Assembly: GCF_023501975.1 (NCBI RefSeq)
Contig: NZ_JAMFLH010000011.1
Coordinates: 62,001-126,000, forward strand
From: Altererythrobacter sp. KTW20L
Lineage (GTDB): Bacteria; Pseudomonadota; Alphaproteobacteria; Sphingomonadales; Sphingomonadaceae
DNA: 64,000 nucleotides
Direction of reading: 5' to 3'
A model generated the notes under the pieces. It saw only the letters and a program-made list of their open reading frames with translations. It was not told the origin of the DNA and ran no database searches. The stretch's first letter is position 1. Every line of letters starts with the position of its first letter. The translations under genes and the position numbers were made by a program. Shown here in pieces: positions 47,507 through 56,555 of this stretch.

Positions 47507-48321
47507 GCGGGCTTGTCGCCCTTTCCGGGCTTCAATGTGGCGCGGAAGCGTTCGACCACTTCCTTGCGCAGTTCCACCGCCTGGCCGCGCCCCAGGTCGT
47601 CCAGCTTGAACGGGCCATAGGACGTGCGCAGCAGGCGGCTGACTTCGAGGCCGAGCCATTCCAGCACGTTGCGCACTTCGCGGTTCTTGCCTTCGGTCAG
47701 GGTCATTTCGACCCACTGGTTGCGCCCGGTGCGCCGTTCGAGGTTGGCGTCGATCTTGCCATAGCGCACGCCATCGATGGTGACGCCGTGGATCAGTTCT
47801 TCCAGTTGCGCCTGGCTTACCGTGCCAAAAGTGCGTGCGCGGTAGGTGCGTTCGATCCCGCTGGAAGGCAGCTCCATCGCCCGCTTGAACTCGCCATCGT
47901 TGGTAAGCAGCAGCAGGCCCTCGGTGTTGAGATCGAGCCGCCCCACCGGCATCAGGCGCGGCGTGCCCTTGGGCAGGGCATTGACCAACGCGTTGTAGAT
48001 CGTCGGCCGTCCGGAAAAATCGCGCTCTGCCGTCAGCACGCCCGAAGGCTTGTGGAAAGCGAACAGGCGGGTGCGTTCGGGCTTGGCGACCGGCTTGTCG
48101 TCCACCGTCACGCCGCGCAGGTGTTCGAGGATGGTGGCAGGCGTGGTGACCAGTGCACCATCGATCTTGATACGCCCGGCCTCGATCATCCGTTCCACCT
48201 CGCGCCGACTGGCGACACCCGCGCGGGCGAGGAGCTTGGCGATGCGGTCACCCTGGGGGCGGTCGTTCGGGTCATATGCGCCCGGTTTGGTGGGAGCCGG
48301 TTTGGTGGGAGGTTGTGCCAT
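47503..48321 (-). CDS. rluB: 23S rRNA pseudouridine synthase, RsuA/RluB family
   Basis: This 272-residue enzyme isomerises uridine in 23S rRNA (U2605 for RluB). It has an N-terminal S4 RNA-binding domain (RIAKLLARAGVASRREVERMI) followed by the catalytic domain with FAFHKPSGVL and the catalytic Asp in PVGRLDLNTEGLLLLTNDG, then TLTEGKNREVRNVLEWLG. RluB is favoured over RsuA or RluF by length and the coupling with rsmD, but the specific site is inference. The start MAQPPTKP is favoured over a Met 12 codons earlier. Confidence 0.88.
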   Translation of the reverse strand: MAQPPTKPAPTKPGAYDPNDRPQGDRIAKLLARAGVASRREVERMIEAGRIKIDGALVTTPATILEHLRGVTVDDKPVAKPERTRLFAFHKPSGVLTAERDFSGRPTIYNALVNALPKGTPRLMPVGRLDLNTEGLLLLTNDGEFKRAMELPSSGIERTYRARTFGTVSQAQLEELIHGVTIDGVRYGKIDANLERRTGRNQWVEMTLTEGKNREVRNVLEWLGLEVSRLLRTSYGPFKLDDLGRGQAVELRKEVVERFRATLKPGKGDKPA

Positions 48322-48694
48322 GGGCAGCGCCTTAGCCGCCTTGGGGCGTTGCTCCAAGCAGTTCAGGCAGAAGAACAGCGGTGTTAGTCCGTGCCGTCAT
48401 AGCTGCTGCTATCGTCGCGGCCCATGCGACGCCAGCCGTCAGGCTCACGCACCATCAGCGTATCGCAACGCTTGCAATGGCCTATGAAATCCCTTCCGTC
48501 ATGCCGCACGCGATTGCGGTTGACGCGATGGCCGACGACTGCGCAAATCAACGATCTAAACATGCAAGACTACCCCTGAGTGAGCCTTCACGCTATTCCC
48601 CGCCCAGCGATCTTATGTCGTTGTGCGCTGCACCATAACATATGTCTTGGCGGGAATTGTTACGAGAATTCGGAAAAATAGGAAAAATACGTAG
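48322..48694. other. 373-bp divergent intergenic region
   Basis: This gap lies between the divergent pseudouridine synthase and AmpG-type genes. It grows AT-rich over its last 50 bases (GAATTCGGAAAAATAGG), where the AmpG promoter probably lies, and holds the palindrome ACATATGT at 48638-48645. A GTG-started frame at 48381-48638 begins like a signal peptide but has no ribosome site and an odd tail; I do not call it. No RNA gene is recognised. Confidence 0.5.
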
Positions 48695-50041
48695 ATGACC
48701 GATACCAGCGCCACCCAGCCCGAACGGCGCAGCTTCTCGCAATCGCTCAAGCCCTATCTCGAGAAGGAGTCGCTGGCGGCGCTATTCCTCGGAATTTCCT
48801 CGGGATTCCCCTTTGCCATGATCGCCGCTACGCTGACCACGCGCCTTGCGCAGGATGGCATCCAGAAGAGTACGGTCACCGCCTTCAGCCTGGCCTTCCT
48901 GGTCTATAATCTCAAATTCCTGTGGGCCTGGATCGTCGATGGCGTGCGAATCCCCCTGCTTGGCCGGTTGGGCCAGCGCGTGTCGTGGATGCTGGTAGCG
49001 GGCGTGCTGGTGATCGCTGCGGTCTTCAACCTGGCGCTGGTGCAGCCGGCCGACGACATCGTGTGGACTGCCACCAGTGCCGTGTTGCTGGGCATGGCCG
49101 GGGCCACTTTCGACATCGTGATCGATGCCTACCGGATCGAGACATTGAAGCCCTACCAGCTCGGCACGGGATCGGGGATGAGCCAGTATGGCTGGCGCAT
49201 CGGCGCGGCGGGTGCCGGCGCAGTGGCGCTGTTCGTCGCGGCGCGGTGGGGCTGGGAAGCGGCCTACATGGCCTGCGCGGGCTTTGCATTGCCCGCCATG
49301 ATTACCGCCCTGGTGCTGGGTGAGCCGCCCCGCCGCAAGGTGGAGATTGCCCGCAAGGGCATGGTCGAGCTGTGGCGATCGGTCGCGGGGCCGTTCCAGG
49401 AGTTCTTCCGCCGGTCGGGCGCGTTCGTGGTCCTGCTGTTCATCCTCGTCCACAAAATCGGCGACACCCTGGCCAATCTTACCTTCCGCCTGCTGTTCGA
49501 CGACATGGGCTACACCAATGACGAAATCGCCATCTACGATGTGGGCGTGGGCTTCTGGGCGCTGATCATCGGCGTGTTCGTGGGCGGGGTGATCTATGCC
49601 CGGCTCGGTCTCAAGAAGGCGGTGCTGATCAGCCTGGTGCTGATGGCCGTATCCAACCTCAGCTTTGCCTTCCTGGCGGCTGCGGGGAAGAGCAACCTGG
49701 GCATGTCGGCAGCCATAGGGTTCGAAAATTTCGCCAGCGGTTATGGCGGGGTTGTCGTCGTCGCCTATTTCTCGGCGCTGTGCGACTTGCGCTTTACCGC
49801 CGCGCAATATGCGCTGATTTCGGCCAGTGCCAGCGTGGTGGGACGGTTCCTGACCGGCACGACGGCAGGCTCGCTGATCGAGTATATGGGCTATTTCAAC
49901 TTCTACGTGCTGACTACGTTGGCAGCCGTTCCCGGCATCATCCTGTTCTGGTGGATGATGCGCACGGGGCTGGTCGATGCGGCGATGGGTACGGCTGGAT
50001 CGGTCGGCAAGAGTGACGCGCGGGACGATCCGCCAGTCTAG
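48695..50041 (+). CDS. ampG: AmpG-type muropeptide permease (MFS)
   Basis: This 448-residue inner-membrane permease has about 12 helices and the AmpG pattern: SLAALFLGISSGFPFAMIA near residue 28, LAFLVYNLKFLWAWIVDGV, GATFDIVIDAYRIETL with the characteristic DAYR, and SQYGWRIGAAGAGAVALF. AmpG imports anhydromuropeptides for cell-wall recycling. A soluble lytic transglycosylase that makes such products is elsewhere in the window, though not linked. The tail after residue 430 is short and hydrophilic. Confidence 0.88.
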   Translation: MTDTSATQPERRSFSQSLKPYLEKESLAALFLGISSGFPFAMIAATLTTRLAQDGIQKSTVTAFSLAFLVYNLKFLWAWIVDGVRIPLLGRLGQRVSWMLVAGVLVIAAVFNLALVQPADDIVWTATSAVLLGMAGATFDIVIDAYRIETLKPYQLGTGSGMSQYGWRIGAAGAGAVALFVAARWGWEAAYMACAGFALPAMITALVLGEPPRRKVEIARKGMVELWRSVAGPFQEFFRRSGAFVVLLFILVHKIGDTLANLTFRLLFDDMGYTNDEIAIYDVGVGFWALIIGVFVGGVIYARLGLKKAVLISLVLMAVSNLSFAFLAAAGKSNLGMSAAIGFENFASGYGGVVVVAYFSALCDLRFTAAQYALISASASVVGRFLTGTTAGSLIEYMGYFNFYVLTTLAAVPGIILFWWMMRTGLVDAAMGTAGSVGKSDARDDPPV

Positions 50042-50053
50042 GCCGCGAAGCCC

Positions 50054-51391
50054 TCAGTCCGGAATCTCGTCGTTCGCCTTCAGCACCTGGCCTGCGAGGT
50101 AAAGCGAGCCGGTGATAAGCACAGTGCCTTCGGTCTGGCCAACGGCGGCAATCGCCTGTTCCAGCGACTGCGCGGTGCGGACCTGCGCCACGCCCGCCTC
50201 GCGCGCCATAGCGGCGAGGTCATCCAGCGGGTGATGCTCGCTCCCGTCAATTGGAATGGCGGTCAGGCTGGCGAGGTGCGGCGCGATGGTCTTGAGGGTG
50301 GTGCGCGCATCCTTGGCGCTGAGCATACCGACAATGGCATGGACCGGCTTTGCGGCGCGGCTCTCAAGGTACTTCGCCATGGCCAGTGCCGCATCGGGAT
50401 TGTGCCCGCCGTCGAGCAGAAACATTGCGCAGGGCATCAACGCGGTCAGCGGGCCATCGCCCAGGCGTTGCAGGCGGGCGGGCCAGACTGCGGTGCGGAT
50501 TCCATTGGCCATGGCTTCTGGTGAGACGAACACCTCGTCCTGATGACGCAACATGGCAACGGCCAGCGCGGCATTGTCGCCCTGGTGGCTGCCGGGCATC
50601 TGCGGCAGAGGCAGGTCTAGCGCGCCCTTTGCGTCGCGATAGGCGATGCCGCTGTCGGAGACTTCGGCCTGCCATGCATGGCCGCGCATGAACAGCGGCG
50701 CACCGGCCTCGGCACACAGGCCTTCGATCATCGCTTCCATGTCTGCGCGGTAGTTTTGCGTCACCATGGGCGAACCGGCGCGGCGGATGCCGACTTTTTC
50801 GAAGGCCACGCGGACCAGCGGGTTGGCCGGGTCGGGCGCGTTTTCATCGGGGGAGAGCAGGAAGGCTTCGTGATCCACCCCAAGGCTGGCGATCCCGCAG
50901 GCGGCGGGGCGCACCATCACGTTGGTGGCATCGAACCGGCCGCCAAGCCCTACCTCGATCACGCAGGCATCGGCGGGGATGCGGGCGAAGGCGAGCAGGG
51001 TGGCGGCGGTCGTCACCTCGAAGAAGCTGGGGCCAAGGTCGGCTGACAGGTCGAGCACTTCCTTGAGCAGTTCTGCCAGCAAATCATCGGAAATCAGCGA
51101 ACCGCTCACACGAATCCGCTCGTTATAGCGGACAAGGTGCGGCTTGGTGGCGACGTGGATCGTCAGGCCCTGGGCCTCCAGCATGGCCCGCAGGTAGGCG
51201 CAGGTGGAGCCCTTGCCGTTGGTGCCCGCCACATGGAACACCGGCGGGAGGCTGCGTTCCGGATTGCCGAGGCGGCCCAGGATCTCGTGGATCACTTCCA
51301 GCCCGATGCGCCCCTGCGGCAGGGACAGGGTGGACAGCCGGTCGAGTTGCGCCTGGACCGCAGGATCGCCGGACGAAGCGAAGTCTTTCAC
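50054..51391 (-). CDS. folC: Folylpolyglutamate/dihydrofolate synthase
   Basis: FolC adds glutamate to dihydropteroate and to folates. The 445-residue Mur-ligase-fold protein has the P-loop VAGTNGKGST (54-63), the omega-loop region TKPHLVRYNERIRVSG, EVGLGGRFDATNV and LDGGHNPDAALAMAKYL at the start of the C-terminal domain. It follows accD by five bases, the usual arrangement in the trp-accD-folC gene train. Confidence 0.95.
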   Translation of the reverse strand: MKDFASSGDPAVQAQLDRLSTLSLPQGRIGLEVIHEILGRLGNPERSLPPVFHVAGTNGKGSTCAYLRAMLEAQGLTIHVATKPHLVRYNERIRVSGSLISDDLLAELLKEVLDLSADLGPSFFEVTTAATLLAFARIPADACVIEVGLGGRFDATNVMVRPAACGIASLGVDHEAFLLSPDENAPDPANPLVRVAFEKVGIRRAGSPMVTQNYRADMEAMIEGLCAEAGAPLFMRGHAWQAEVSDSGIAYRDAKGALDLPLPQMPGSHQGDNAALAVAMLRHQDEVFVSPEAMANGIRTAVWPARLQRLGDGPLTALMPCAMFLLDGGHNPDAALAMAKYLESRAAKPVHAIVGMLSAKDARTTLKTIAPHLASLTAIPIDGSEHHPLDDLAAMAREAGVAQVRTAQSLEQAIAAVGQTEGTVLITGSLYLAGQVLKANDEIPD

Positions 51392-51396
51392 GGGTG

Positions 51397-52245
51397 TTAG
51401 GCCGCTTTCGCCGGGCTCAGGTAATCGAGCAAACGGCCCAGCGTATCGCGCAGGTCCTTCCGGTGCACCACCATGTCCACCATGCCGTGCTTGTGCAGGT
51501 ATTCGGCGCGCTGGAAGCCTTCGGGCAGCTTCTCGCGGATGGTTTCCTGGATCACCCGCTGGCCGGCAAAACCGATCAGGGCGCCGGGCTCGGCAATGTG
51601 GACATCGCCCAGCATGGCATAGCTGGCGGTCACGCCGCCGGTCGTAGGATCGGCTAGCACGACCACATAGGGCAGGCTCGCTTCCTTCAGCCGCCGCGTC
51701 ATCACCGTGGCGCGGGGCATCTGCATCAGCGACAGGATGCCCTCCTGCATCCGCGCACCGCCGGCAGCGGTCACGCAGATGAAGCCGCAGTTTTCATCCA
51801 GCGCGCGGCTTGCGGCGGCGACAAAGGCATTGCCCACGGCCATGCCCATCGATCCGCCCATGAAAGTGAAGTCCTGCACGCCCAGCACGGTCTTGTGCCC
51901 TTCTATCCGACCAAGGGCAGCGGTGAAGGCATCGGTGTGCGTGCTGGCGGCGCGCGCGGCTTTCAGCCGGTCAGCATAGCGCTTGCTGTCGCGGAACTTC
52001 AGCGGGTCTTCCGCCACCACCGGATCGGGCAGCAGGGTGAAGCCGGGGTCGAGCAACTGGTCGAGCCGCACGTCGGCACCGATGCGGCCGTGATGGTCGC
52101 ACCGGGTGCAGACGCTGAGATTCGCCTCGTACTCGCGGGTGAACAGCATTTCCTGGCACCGGGGGCACTTCACCCACAGGTTGTCAGGGGTTTCGCGCTT
52201 GGTGCCGAAGGGCAGGGCGCTGCGGACGCGGGATAGCCAACTCAT
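51397..52245 (-). CDS. accD: Acetyl-CoA carboxylase carboxyltransferase beta subunit
   Basis: AccD with AccA transfers carboxyl from biotin to acetyl-CoA, the first step of fatty acid synthesis. The 282-residue protein has the N-terminal zinc ribbon (C27, C30, C46, C49 in [11 protein letters not shown] and [11 protein letters not shown]) and the crotonase-fold body with [35 protein letters not shown] and [14 protein letters not shown]. It lies between trpA and folC. The gap to trpA contains a pair of GC-rich palindromes. Confidence 0.97.
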   Translation of the reverse strand: MSWLSRVRSALPFGTKRETPDNLWVKCPRCQEMLFTREYEANLSVCTRCDHHGRIGADVRLDQLLDPGFTLLPDPVVAEDPLKFRDSKRYADRLKAARAASTHTDAFTAALGRIEGHKTVLGVQDFTFMGGSMGMAVGNAFVAAASRALDENCGFICVTAAGGARMQEGILSLMQMPRATVMTRRLKEASLPYVVVLADPTTGGVTASYAMLGDVHIAEPGALIGFAGQRVIQETIREKLPEGFQRAEYLHKHGMVDMVVHRKDLRDTLGRLLDYLSPAKAA

Positions 52246-52280
52246 GAGGGGCCTTTAGCCGAGATTCGGGTGAATTCCAT

Positions 52281-52398
52281 CCCCTCCCGCCTGCGGGAGG
52301 GGCAGCGAAACTTGCCAGCTTGCTGGCTAGTCGCAGCGGGTTGGGTTGGGACGCAGCGGCGCAGGCCCACCCCCGGCCCCTCCCGCAGGCGGGAGGGG
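52281..52398. repeat. Pair of GC-rich palindromes between trpA and accD
   Basis: CCCCTCCCGCCTGCGGGAGGGG-type palindromic sequence occurs at 52281-52302 and a variant at 52377-52398, 74 bases apart, each about 22 bases and near perfectly self-complementary. Between them is the run CTTGCCAGCTTGCTGGCTAG. This has the form of a REP doublet, placed inside the trp-acc-fol gene train. Confidence 0.7.
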
Positions 52399-52405
52399 AG
52401 ATTGC

Positions 52406-53188
52406 CTACTTGCGCGCGCCGTGCACGGCATTGGCAAGACTGGTGGTGAGTTCTTTCAGGAATTGCGGCGCGTGGTTGCCGTGCTCGCCGATCAGATCGA
52501 CGAAGGCGGAGCCGACCACCACGCCGTCTGCTACCCGCGCGATGGCCTCGGCCTGATCAGGGCGACGCACGCCGAAGCCCACCACGATGGGCAGGTCGGT
52601 GGACTGGCGGATGCGCGCGACATTTTCCTCGATCGATTCGAGTGCGGCTTCCTGCTTGCCGGTGATCCCCGCCACGCTGACATAGTAGAGAAAGCCGGAC
52701 GAACCATCGAGCACCGTGGGCAGCCGCGCGGCATCGGTCGTGGGCGTGGCAAGGCGGATGGGCGAGATACCCTTGGCGCGCAGTGCGGGGCCGAGGTCAA
52801 TGTCCTCCTCCGGCGCGAGGTCCACGCAGATCACGCCATCGACACCTGCAGATGCGGCGGCATCGGCAAACCATTCGGGCCCGCGCCGCACCATCGGGTT
52901 GGCATAGCCCATCAGCACCAGCGGAATGGTCGGGTGCCGCTCGCGAAAGTCGGTCGCCATGCGCAGCACGTCGGCCGTCTTGGTGCCCGCGCCAAGGCTG
53001 CGCAGGTTCGCCGCCTGGATGGCCGGGCCATCGGCCATCGGATCGGTGAACGGCATGCCGAGCTCGATCACATCGGCGCCGCCCTCGACCAGCGCATCGA
53101 GATTGGCAGCGGTATCGCCATCGCCTGCGGTAATGAAACACACGAGCGCGGGACGGTTGGCAGCAAAGGCGGTTTGGAAGCGGGTCAT
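52406..53188 (-). CDS. trpA: Tryptophan synthase alpha chain
   Basis: TrpA cleaves indole-3-glycerol phosphate to indole for channelling to TrpB. The 260-residue barrel shows CFITAGDGD, the catalytic Glu in VIELGMPFTDPMADG (E42), the second catalytic acid region GVICVDLAPEED, and the phosphate-binding VVGFGVRRPDQ and GVVVGSAFVD. ATG at 53188 is taken over the GTG just before it. Its ribosome site (GAGAGGG) lies within the inverted repeat that ends the DUF559 cassette. Confidence 0.96.
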   Translation of the reverse strand: MTRFQTAFAANRPALVCFITAGDGDTAANLDALVEGGADVIELGMPFTDPMADGPAIQAANLRSLGAGTKTADVLRMATDFRERHPTIPLVLMGYANPMVRRGPEWFADAAASAGVDGVICVDLAPEEDIDLGPALRAKGISPIRLATPTTDAARLPTVLDGSSGFLYYVSVAGITGKQEAALESIEENVARIRQSTDLPIVVGFGVRRPDQAEAIARVADGVVVGSAFVDLIGEHGNHAPQFLKELTTSLANAVHGARK

Positions 53189-53191
53189 CAC

Positions 53192-53584
53192 TTAAGCCCT
53201 CTCACCTTTAGGGGAGAGGGTTGGGAGAGGGGGCTGTACACGCAGCCTGGCCAGTGTCTCCGAAATCCTGATCAAAACGCCATCCATATTCGTCATCACA
53301 TCCCGATTTGCAAAGCGCAGCACCGCATAGCCTTGCTGCTCAAGAAAGCGAGTCCTAGCCGCGTCATAATCGATCGTGGTCGCGTGAGTGTCACCATCCA
53401 GTTCGATGACCAGCTTGGGATCATTGCCGGCAAAATCGGCGATATAGGTGCCAATCACCTTTTGTCGGCGGAACTTGACGGTCTCGAAGCGCTTGGCTCG
53501 GAGTGCGAGCCACAGGCGGGTTTCCGGTTCGGACATCTGCTTGCGATTCTCGCGAGCCCGCTTCGTGAGTTCTCCGTCGCGCAT
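53192..53584 (-). CDS. DUF559 endonuclease-like protein
   Basis: This 130-residue protein belongs to DUF559, related to very-short-patch repair (Vsr) and restriction-type nucleases. It contains MSEPETRLWLALRAKRF, KFRRQKVIGTYIADFA, the candidate active-site string LVIELDGDTHATT with Asp/Glu residues, and GYAVLRFANRDVMTNMDGVL. The ATG follows GGGGAAA, which comes from the flanking repeat. The final residues PPLPTLSPKGERA are the translation of the other flanking repeat. It interrupts the trpB-trpA junction. Nuclease activity is inferred from family only. Confidence 0.82.
   Translation of the reverse strand: MRDGELTKRARENRKQMSEPETRLWLALRAKRFETVKFRRQKVIGTYIADFAGNDPKLVIELDGDTHATTIDYDAARTRFLEQQGYAVLRFANRDVMTNMDGVLIRISETLARLRVQPPLPTLSPKGERA
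53195..53233. repeat. Inverted repeat end of the DUF559 cassette, trpA side
   Basis: A 38-39 base unit holding the internal palindrome CCCTCTC/GGGAGAGGG and the run GGGTTGGGAGAGG. Read on the minus strand it matches the trpB-side copy at 36 of 38 positions. It encodes the last residues and stop of the DUF559 protein. Confidence 0.8.
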
Positions 53585-53587
53585 TTT

Positions 53588-53625
53588 CCCCTCTCCCAAC
53601 CCTCTCCCCTGAAGGGGAGAGGGCT
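53588..53625. repeat. Inverted repeat end of the DUF559 cassette, trpB side
   Basis: A 38-base unit with the internal palindrome CCCTCTCCCC/GGGGAGAGGG, in opposite orientation to the copy at 53195. It lies 7 bases after the trpB stop and provides the ribosome-binding GGGG for the DUF559 gene. Confidence 0.8.
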
Positions 53626-53631
53626 ATTGGA

Positions 53632-54846
53632 TCACATCTCCACTCCCAGTGCCTCGGCCACGGTAAAGATGTCCTTGTCGCCGCGCCCGCACAAATTCGC
53701 GCATATGATCGCGTCTTTGGGCATGGTCGGCGCAACCTTCGCAACCGCCGCGATGGCATGGCTGGGTTCCAGCGCGGGGATGATGCCTTCGGTGCGGCAC
53801 AGCAGCTTGAAGCCTTCCAGCGCCTCCATGTCGGTGATCGAGGTGTATTCCACGCGCCCGGTTTCCTTCAGCCAGGCATGTTCGGGGCCGATACCGGGGT
53901 AGTCGAGACCCGCCGAAATCGAGTGGGCTTCAGCGATCTGGCCGTCTTCATCCTGCAGCAAGTAGGTCTTGTTGCCATGGAGGATGCCGGGGAACCCGCC
54001 CGCCAGGCTGGCGGCGTGCTGCTTGTCCAGCCCATGTCCCGCCGCTTCCACGCCGAGCATCTTGACGTCCGCATCATCCAGGAACGGGTGGAACAGGCCG
54101 ATGGCGTTCGATCCGCCGCCGATTGCTGCCACCAGCAGGTCGGGCAGGCGGCCGGTGCGTTCGAGCAATTGCTCGCGCGCTTCCTTGCCGATCACGCTCT
54201 GGAAATCGCGCACGAGTTCGGGATAGGGGTGCGGGCCTGCCGCCGTGCCGATGATGTAGAAGGTGTCGTGCACATTGGCGACCCAGTGGCGCAGCGCCTC
54301 GTTCATCGCGTCCTTCAGCGTGGCTGCCCCGCTGGTGACGGGGACAACCTCTGCCCCCAGCAGCTTCATGCGGAACACGTTGGGCGCCTGCCGCGCCACG
54401 TCGGTCGCGCCCATGAAGATGGTGCAGGGCAGGCCGAACCGCGCGCAGACGGTGGCCGTGGCCACGCCGTGCTGGCCCGCCCCGGTTTCGGCGATGATGC
54501 GCGTCTTGCCCATGCGGATGGCGAGCAGGATCTGGCCGACGCAGTTGTTGATCTTGTGCGCGCCGGTATGGTTGAGCTCGTCGCGCTTGAACCAGACCTG
54601 CGCGCCGCCGAGTTCTTCCGTCAGCCGGGGCGCGAAATACATCGGGCTGGGGCGGCCGACATAGTGCGCCAGCAGGTCGTCGAATTCCGCCTTGAACGCC
54701 GGGTCTTTCTTGGCGGCGGTATATTCGCGCTCAAGATCGAGGATCAGCGGCATCAGCGTTTCGGCGACATAGCGTCCGCCGAACTGGCCGAAATGGCCGC
54801 GCTCGTCGGGCTGGTTGCGGAAGGAATTGGGTTTCTGCTCGGTCAT
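53632..54846 (-). CDS. trpB: Tryptophan synthase beta chain
   Basis: TrpB joins indole and serine using pyridoxal phosphate. The 404-residue protein shows [17 protein letters not shown], the Schiff-base lysine K98 in [28 protein letters not shown], the phosphate-binding [15 protein letters not shown] and the C-terminal CGRGDKD. The start [11 protein letters not shown] is preferred; 15 upstream codons overlap the trpF side without support. It follows trpF by 10 bases. Confidence 0.97.
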   Translation of the reverse strand: MTEQKPNSFRNQPDERGHFGQFGGRYVAETLMPLILDLEREYTAAKKDPAFKAEFDDLLAHYVGRPSPMYFAPRLTEELGGAQVWFKRDELNHTGAHKINNCVGQILLAIRMGKTRIIAETGAGQHGVATATVCARFGLPCTIFMGATDVARQAPNVFRMKLLGAEVVPVTSGAATLKDAMNEALRHWVANVHDTFYIIGTAAGPHPYPELVRDFQSVIGKEAREQLLERTGRLPDLLVAAIGGGSNAIGLFHPFLDDADVKMLGVEAAGHGLDKQHAASLAGGFPGILHGNKTYLLQDEDGQIAEAHSISAGLDYPGIGPEHAWLKETGRVEYTSITDMEALEGFKLLCRTEGIIPALEPSHAIAAVAKVAPTMPKDAIICANLCGRGDKDIFTVAEALGVEM

Positions 54847-54856
54847 GTCATCAACT

Positions 54857-55498
54857 CTATAGGGCGCGGGCGGCTTGGCAGAAGGCCTCAATCTTGTCGA
54901 TATCCTTCACGCCGGGCGCGCTTTCTACCCCGCTCGACACATCGACAAGCGGGGCTTTGGTCTGCCGTGCGGCCTCTGCCACATTGATCGGGTTGAGCCC
55001 GCCCGCAAGGCCCCAGGGCAGGGGACCCCGGTAGGCAGCAAGCAGCGACCAGTCGAAAGAAAGGCCCATACCGCCCGGCATCTGGCCCTTGGGCGTCTTG
55101 GCATCAAACAGCAGGAAATCCGCTGCCTCGTAAAAGGCCGAGGCGCGGGCGACGTCCGCCGCTTCGGATACGGAAAGCACCTTCCACACCGGCAGGCCGA
55201 ATTGAGCGCGCACCTCTGCCGCCCGCTGCGGGGTTTCGTGGCCGTGGAGCTGGATCGCATCGAGCCTGCCCGCCGCCACGGCTTCTGCCAGCACGGCATC
55301 GCTTGCATCGACGAACACGCCAGCCTTGCGGATTGCCGGACCGGCCTGCGCGGCGAGGCGCGACACCTGTTCCGACGAAACGAAACGCGGCGAGGGGGCA
55401 TAGAAATTGAACCCGCACCACTCCGCCCGCGCAGCCAGGCAGGCGGCGAGCGTGTCGGCAGTGGAAATGCCGCAGATCTTGATCAGGGGCGAGTGCAT
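54857..55498 (-). CDS. trpF: Phosphoribosylanthranilate isomerase
   Basis: TrpF converts phosphoribosylanthranilate to its deoxyribulose form in tryptophan synthesis. This 213-residue barrel starts [15 protein letters not shown] with the general base Cys in KICGI, has [22 protein letters not shown] with HGHE, the catalytic Asp in [11 protein letters not shown] and the phosphate-binding [11 protein letters not shown] and [14 protein letters not shown]. It lies in the normal order before trpB. Confidence 0.96.
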   Translation of the reverse strand: MHSPLIKICGISTADTLAACLAARAEWCGFNFYAPSPRFVSSEQVSRLAAQAGPAIRKAGVFVDASDAVLAEAVAAGRLDAIQLHGHETPQRAAEVRAQFGLPVWKVLSVSEAADVARASAFYEAADFLLFDAKTPKGQMPGGMGLSFDWSLLAAYRGPLPWGLAGGLNPINVAEAARQTKAPLVDVSSGVESAPGVKDIDKIEAFCQAARAL

Positions 55499-55507
55499 CG
55501 GCGCGCC

Positions 55508-55879
55508 CTACAGGCTTGAGGGGTTCTGCACCAGCCGCAGCAGCGTGCCATCGGGATCAATCAGATAGGCGATGGTGAGCCCGCTGATATCGCGCTGTGG
55601 CGGGACGAGGCGGGGTATGCCTTCGCGCGCTTCCGGCAGCCCGGCGGCGCGGATATTCTCCACCATCGCGTCCAGGTCATCCAGCCTCAGGCAGCAGGAG
55701 TGGTTGTTCTGCTCAGGGACCAGATCGGGCCAGGGGAAAAACTCCAGCGTCATCCCGCCACTTTCAAGGATCAGCCAGTGGCCCGAACGGTAGGAGGCAG
55801 CAAAGCCGAGCTTGCTGTAAAACCGCTCGGTCTTGAGGAAATCGCGGCTCGGCAGGTTGGGTGTGGCATGGTCGGCCAC
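55508..55879 (-). CDS. VOC (glyoxalase/bleomycin-resistance) family protein
   Basis: This 123-residue protein of the vicinal oxygen chelate fold has NLPSRDFLKTERFYSKLGF, SGHWLILESGGMTLEFFP, SCCLRLDDLDAMVENI and the closing IAYLIDPDGTLLRLVQN. Members include metal-dependent dioxygenases, glyoxalases and antibiotic-binding proteins; this resembles the bleomycin-binding type. GTG one base after the pyrF stop is chosen, giving TGA-C-GTG spacing. Its position between pyrF and trpF within the gene train suggests cotranscription, not a shared pathway. Confidence 0.8.
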   Translation of the reverse strand: MADHATPNLPSRDFLKTERFYSKLGFAASYRSGHWLILESGGMTLEFFPWPDLVPEQNNHSCCLRLDDLDAMVENIRAAGLPEAREGIPRLVPPQRDISGLTIAYLIDPDGTLLRLVQNPSSL

Positions 55880-55880
55880 G

Positions 55881-56555
55881 TCAAAGCGTCGCCTCGATCT
55901 CCCGCGCGGCCTGCACCGGGTCCTCGGCGCGGCTGATCGGGCGGCCGATGACCAGGACGCTGGCGCCATCATCACGCGCTGCACGCGGGGTGACGACGCG
56001 CTTCTGGTCACCCACGGCGGAACCGGCTGGGCGCAAGCCGGGGACGACGAAATAGCCCTTTTTCCACTGGCGATGGACTTCGCCGATCTCGTGGCCGGAA
56101 CAGACAATGCCATCAAGCCCGGCAGCCTCGGCCAGTTCCGCCAAGCGCAACACGTGGTCGTGCGGGGTGCCGGAAACACCCGTGCGCTGCAGGTCGCGCT
56201 CGTCCAGGCTGGTAAGCATGGTCACGGCCACGACCTTGCAATGCTCGCCCGCAGCAGCCTTGGCATCTTCCATCATCGCACGTCCGCCCGAAGCGTGGAC
56301 GGTAACGATGGCGGGTTCGAGCACATGGATCGCCTGCATGGCACCGGCCACGGTGTTGGGAATGTCGTGCAGCTTCAGGTCGAGGAAGATCGGCAGGCCC
56401 ACGCTGGCGATTTCATGCACGCCGTGGTGGCCGTGGGCGCAAAAGAATTCCAGCCCCAGCTTGAAGCCGCCGACGTGGCCCTTGACCTTTTCGGCCAAGG
56501 CTTTGGCGGCATCGAGCCGGGGCAGGTCGAGCGCGAGATAGACCGGGTTGCTCAT
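55881..56555 (-). CDS. pyrF: Orotidine 5'-phosphate decarboxylase
   Basis: PyrF makes UMP from OMP, the last step of pyrimidine synthesis. The 224-residue barrel has FKLGLEFF (K32) and the catalytic DLKLHDIPNT (D59, K61, D64), the charged network of the active site. It also shows VVAVTMLTSLDERDL and the phosphate-binding FVVPGLRPAG and VIGRPIS. The start overlaps the lapA stop as ATGA. Length is normal for class I enzymes of bacteria. Confidence 0.96.
   Translation of the reverse strand: MSNPVYLALDLPRLDAAKALAEKVKGHVGGFKLGLEFFCAHGHHGVHEIASVGLPIFLDLKLHDIPNTVAGAMQAIHVLEPAIVTVHASGGRAMMEDAKAAAGEHCKVVAVTMLTSLDERDLQRTGVSGTPHDHVLRLAELAEAAGLDGIVCSGHEIGEVHRQWKKGYFVVPGLRPAGSAVGDQKRVVTPRAARDDGASVLVIGRPISRAEDPVQAAREIEATL

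Larger units (their letters stand above)
53195..53625. mobile_element. Putative 431-bp DUF559 cassette bounded by inverted repeats
   Basis: A DUF559 gene is framed by 38-bp inverted repeats that agree at 36 positions. The cassette fits almost exactly between trpB (stop 7 bases outside one end) and trpA (ATG 7 bases outside the other). No transposase is present and no clear target duplication is seen. The structure suggests a small non-autonomous or nuclease-driven element, or a repeat-flanked gene spread by recombination. Confidence 0.5.

Noticed and set aside
48381-48638. Possible 85-residue exported protein
   Set aside because: GTG start with no ribosome site, no family similarity and an implausible C-terminus; noted only as part of the intergenic region.
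53187-53635. ATCAC on both sides of the DUF559 cassette as a target duplication
   Set aside because: The 5-base match is offset from the repeat ends by different distances and includes coding bases, so it may be chance.
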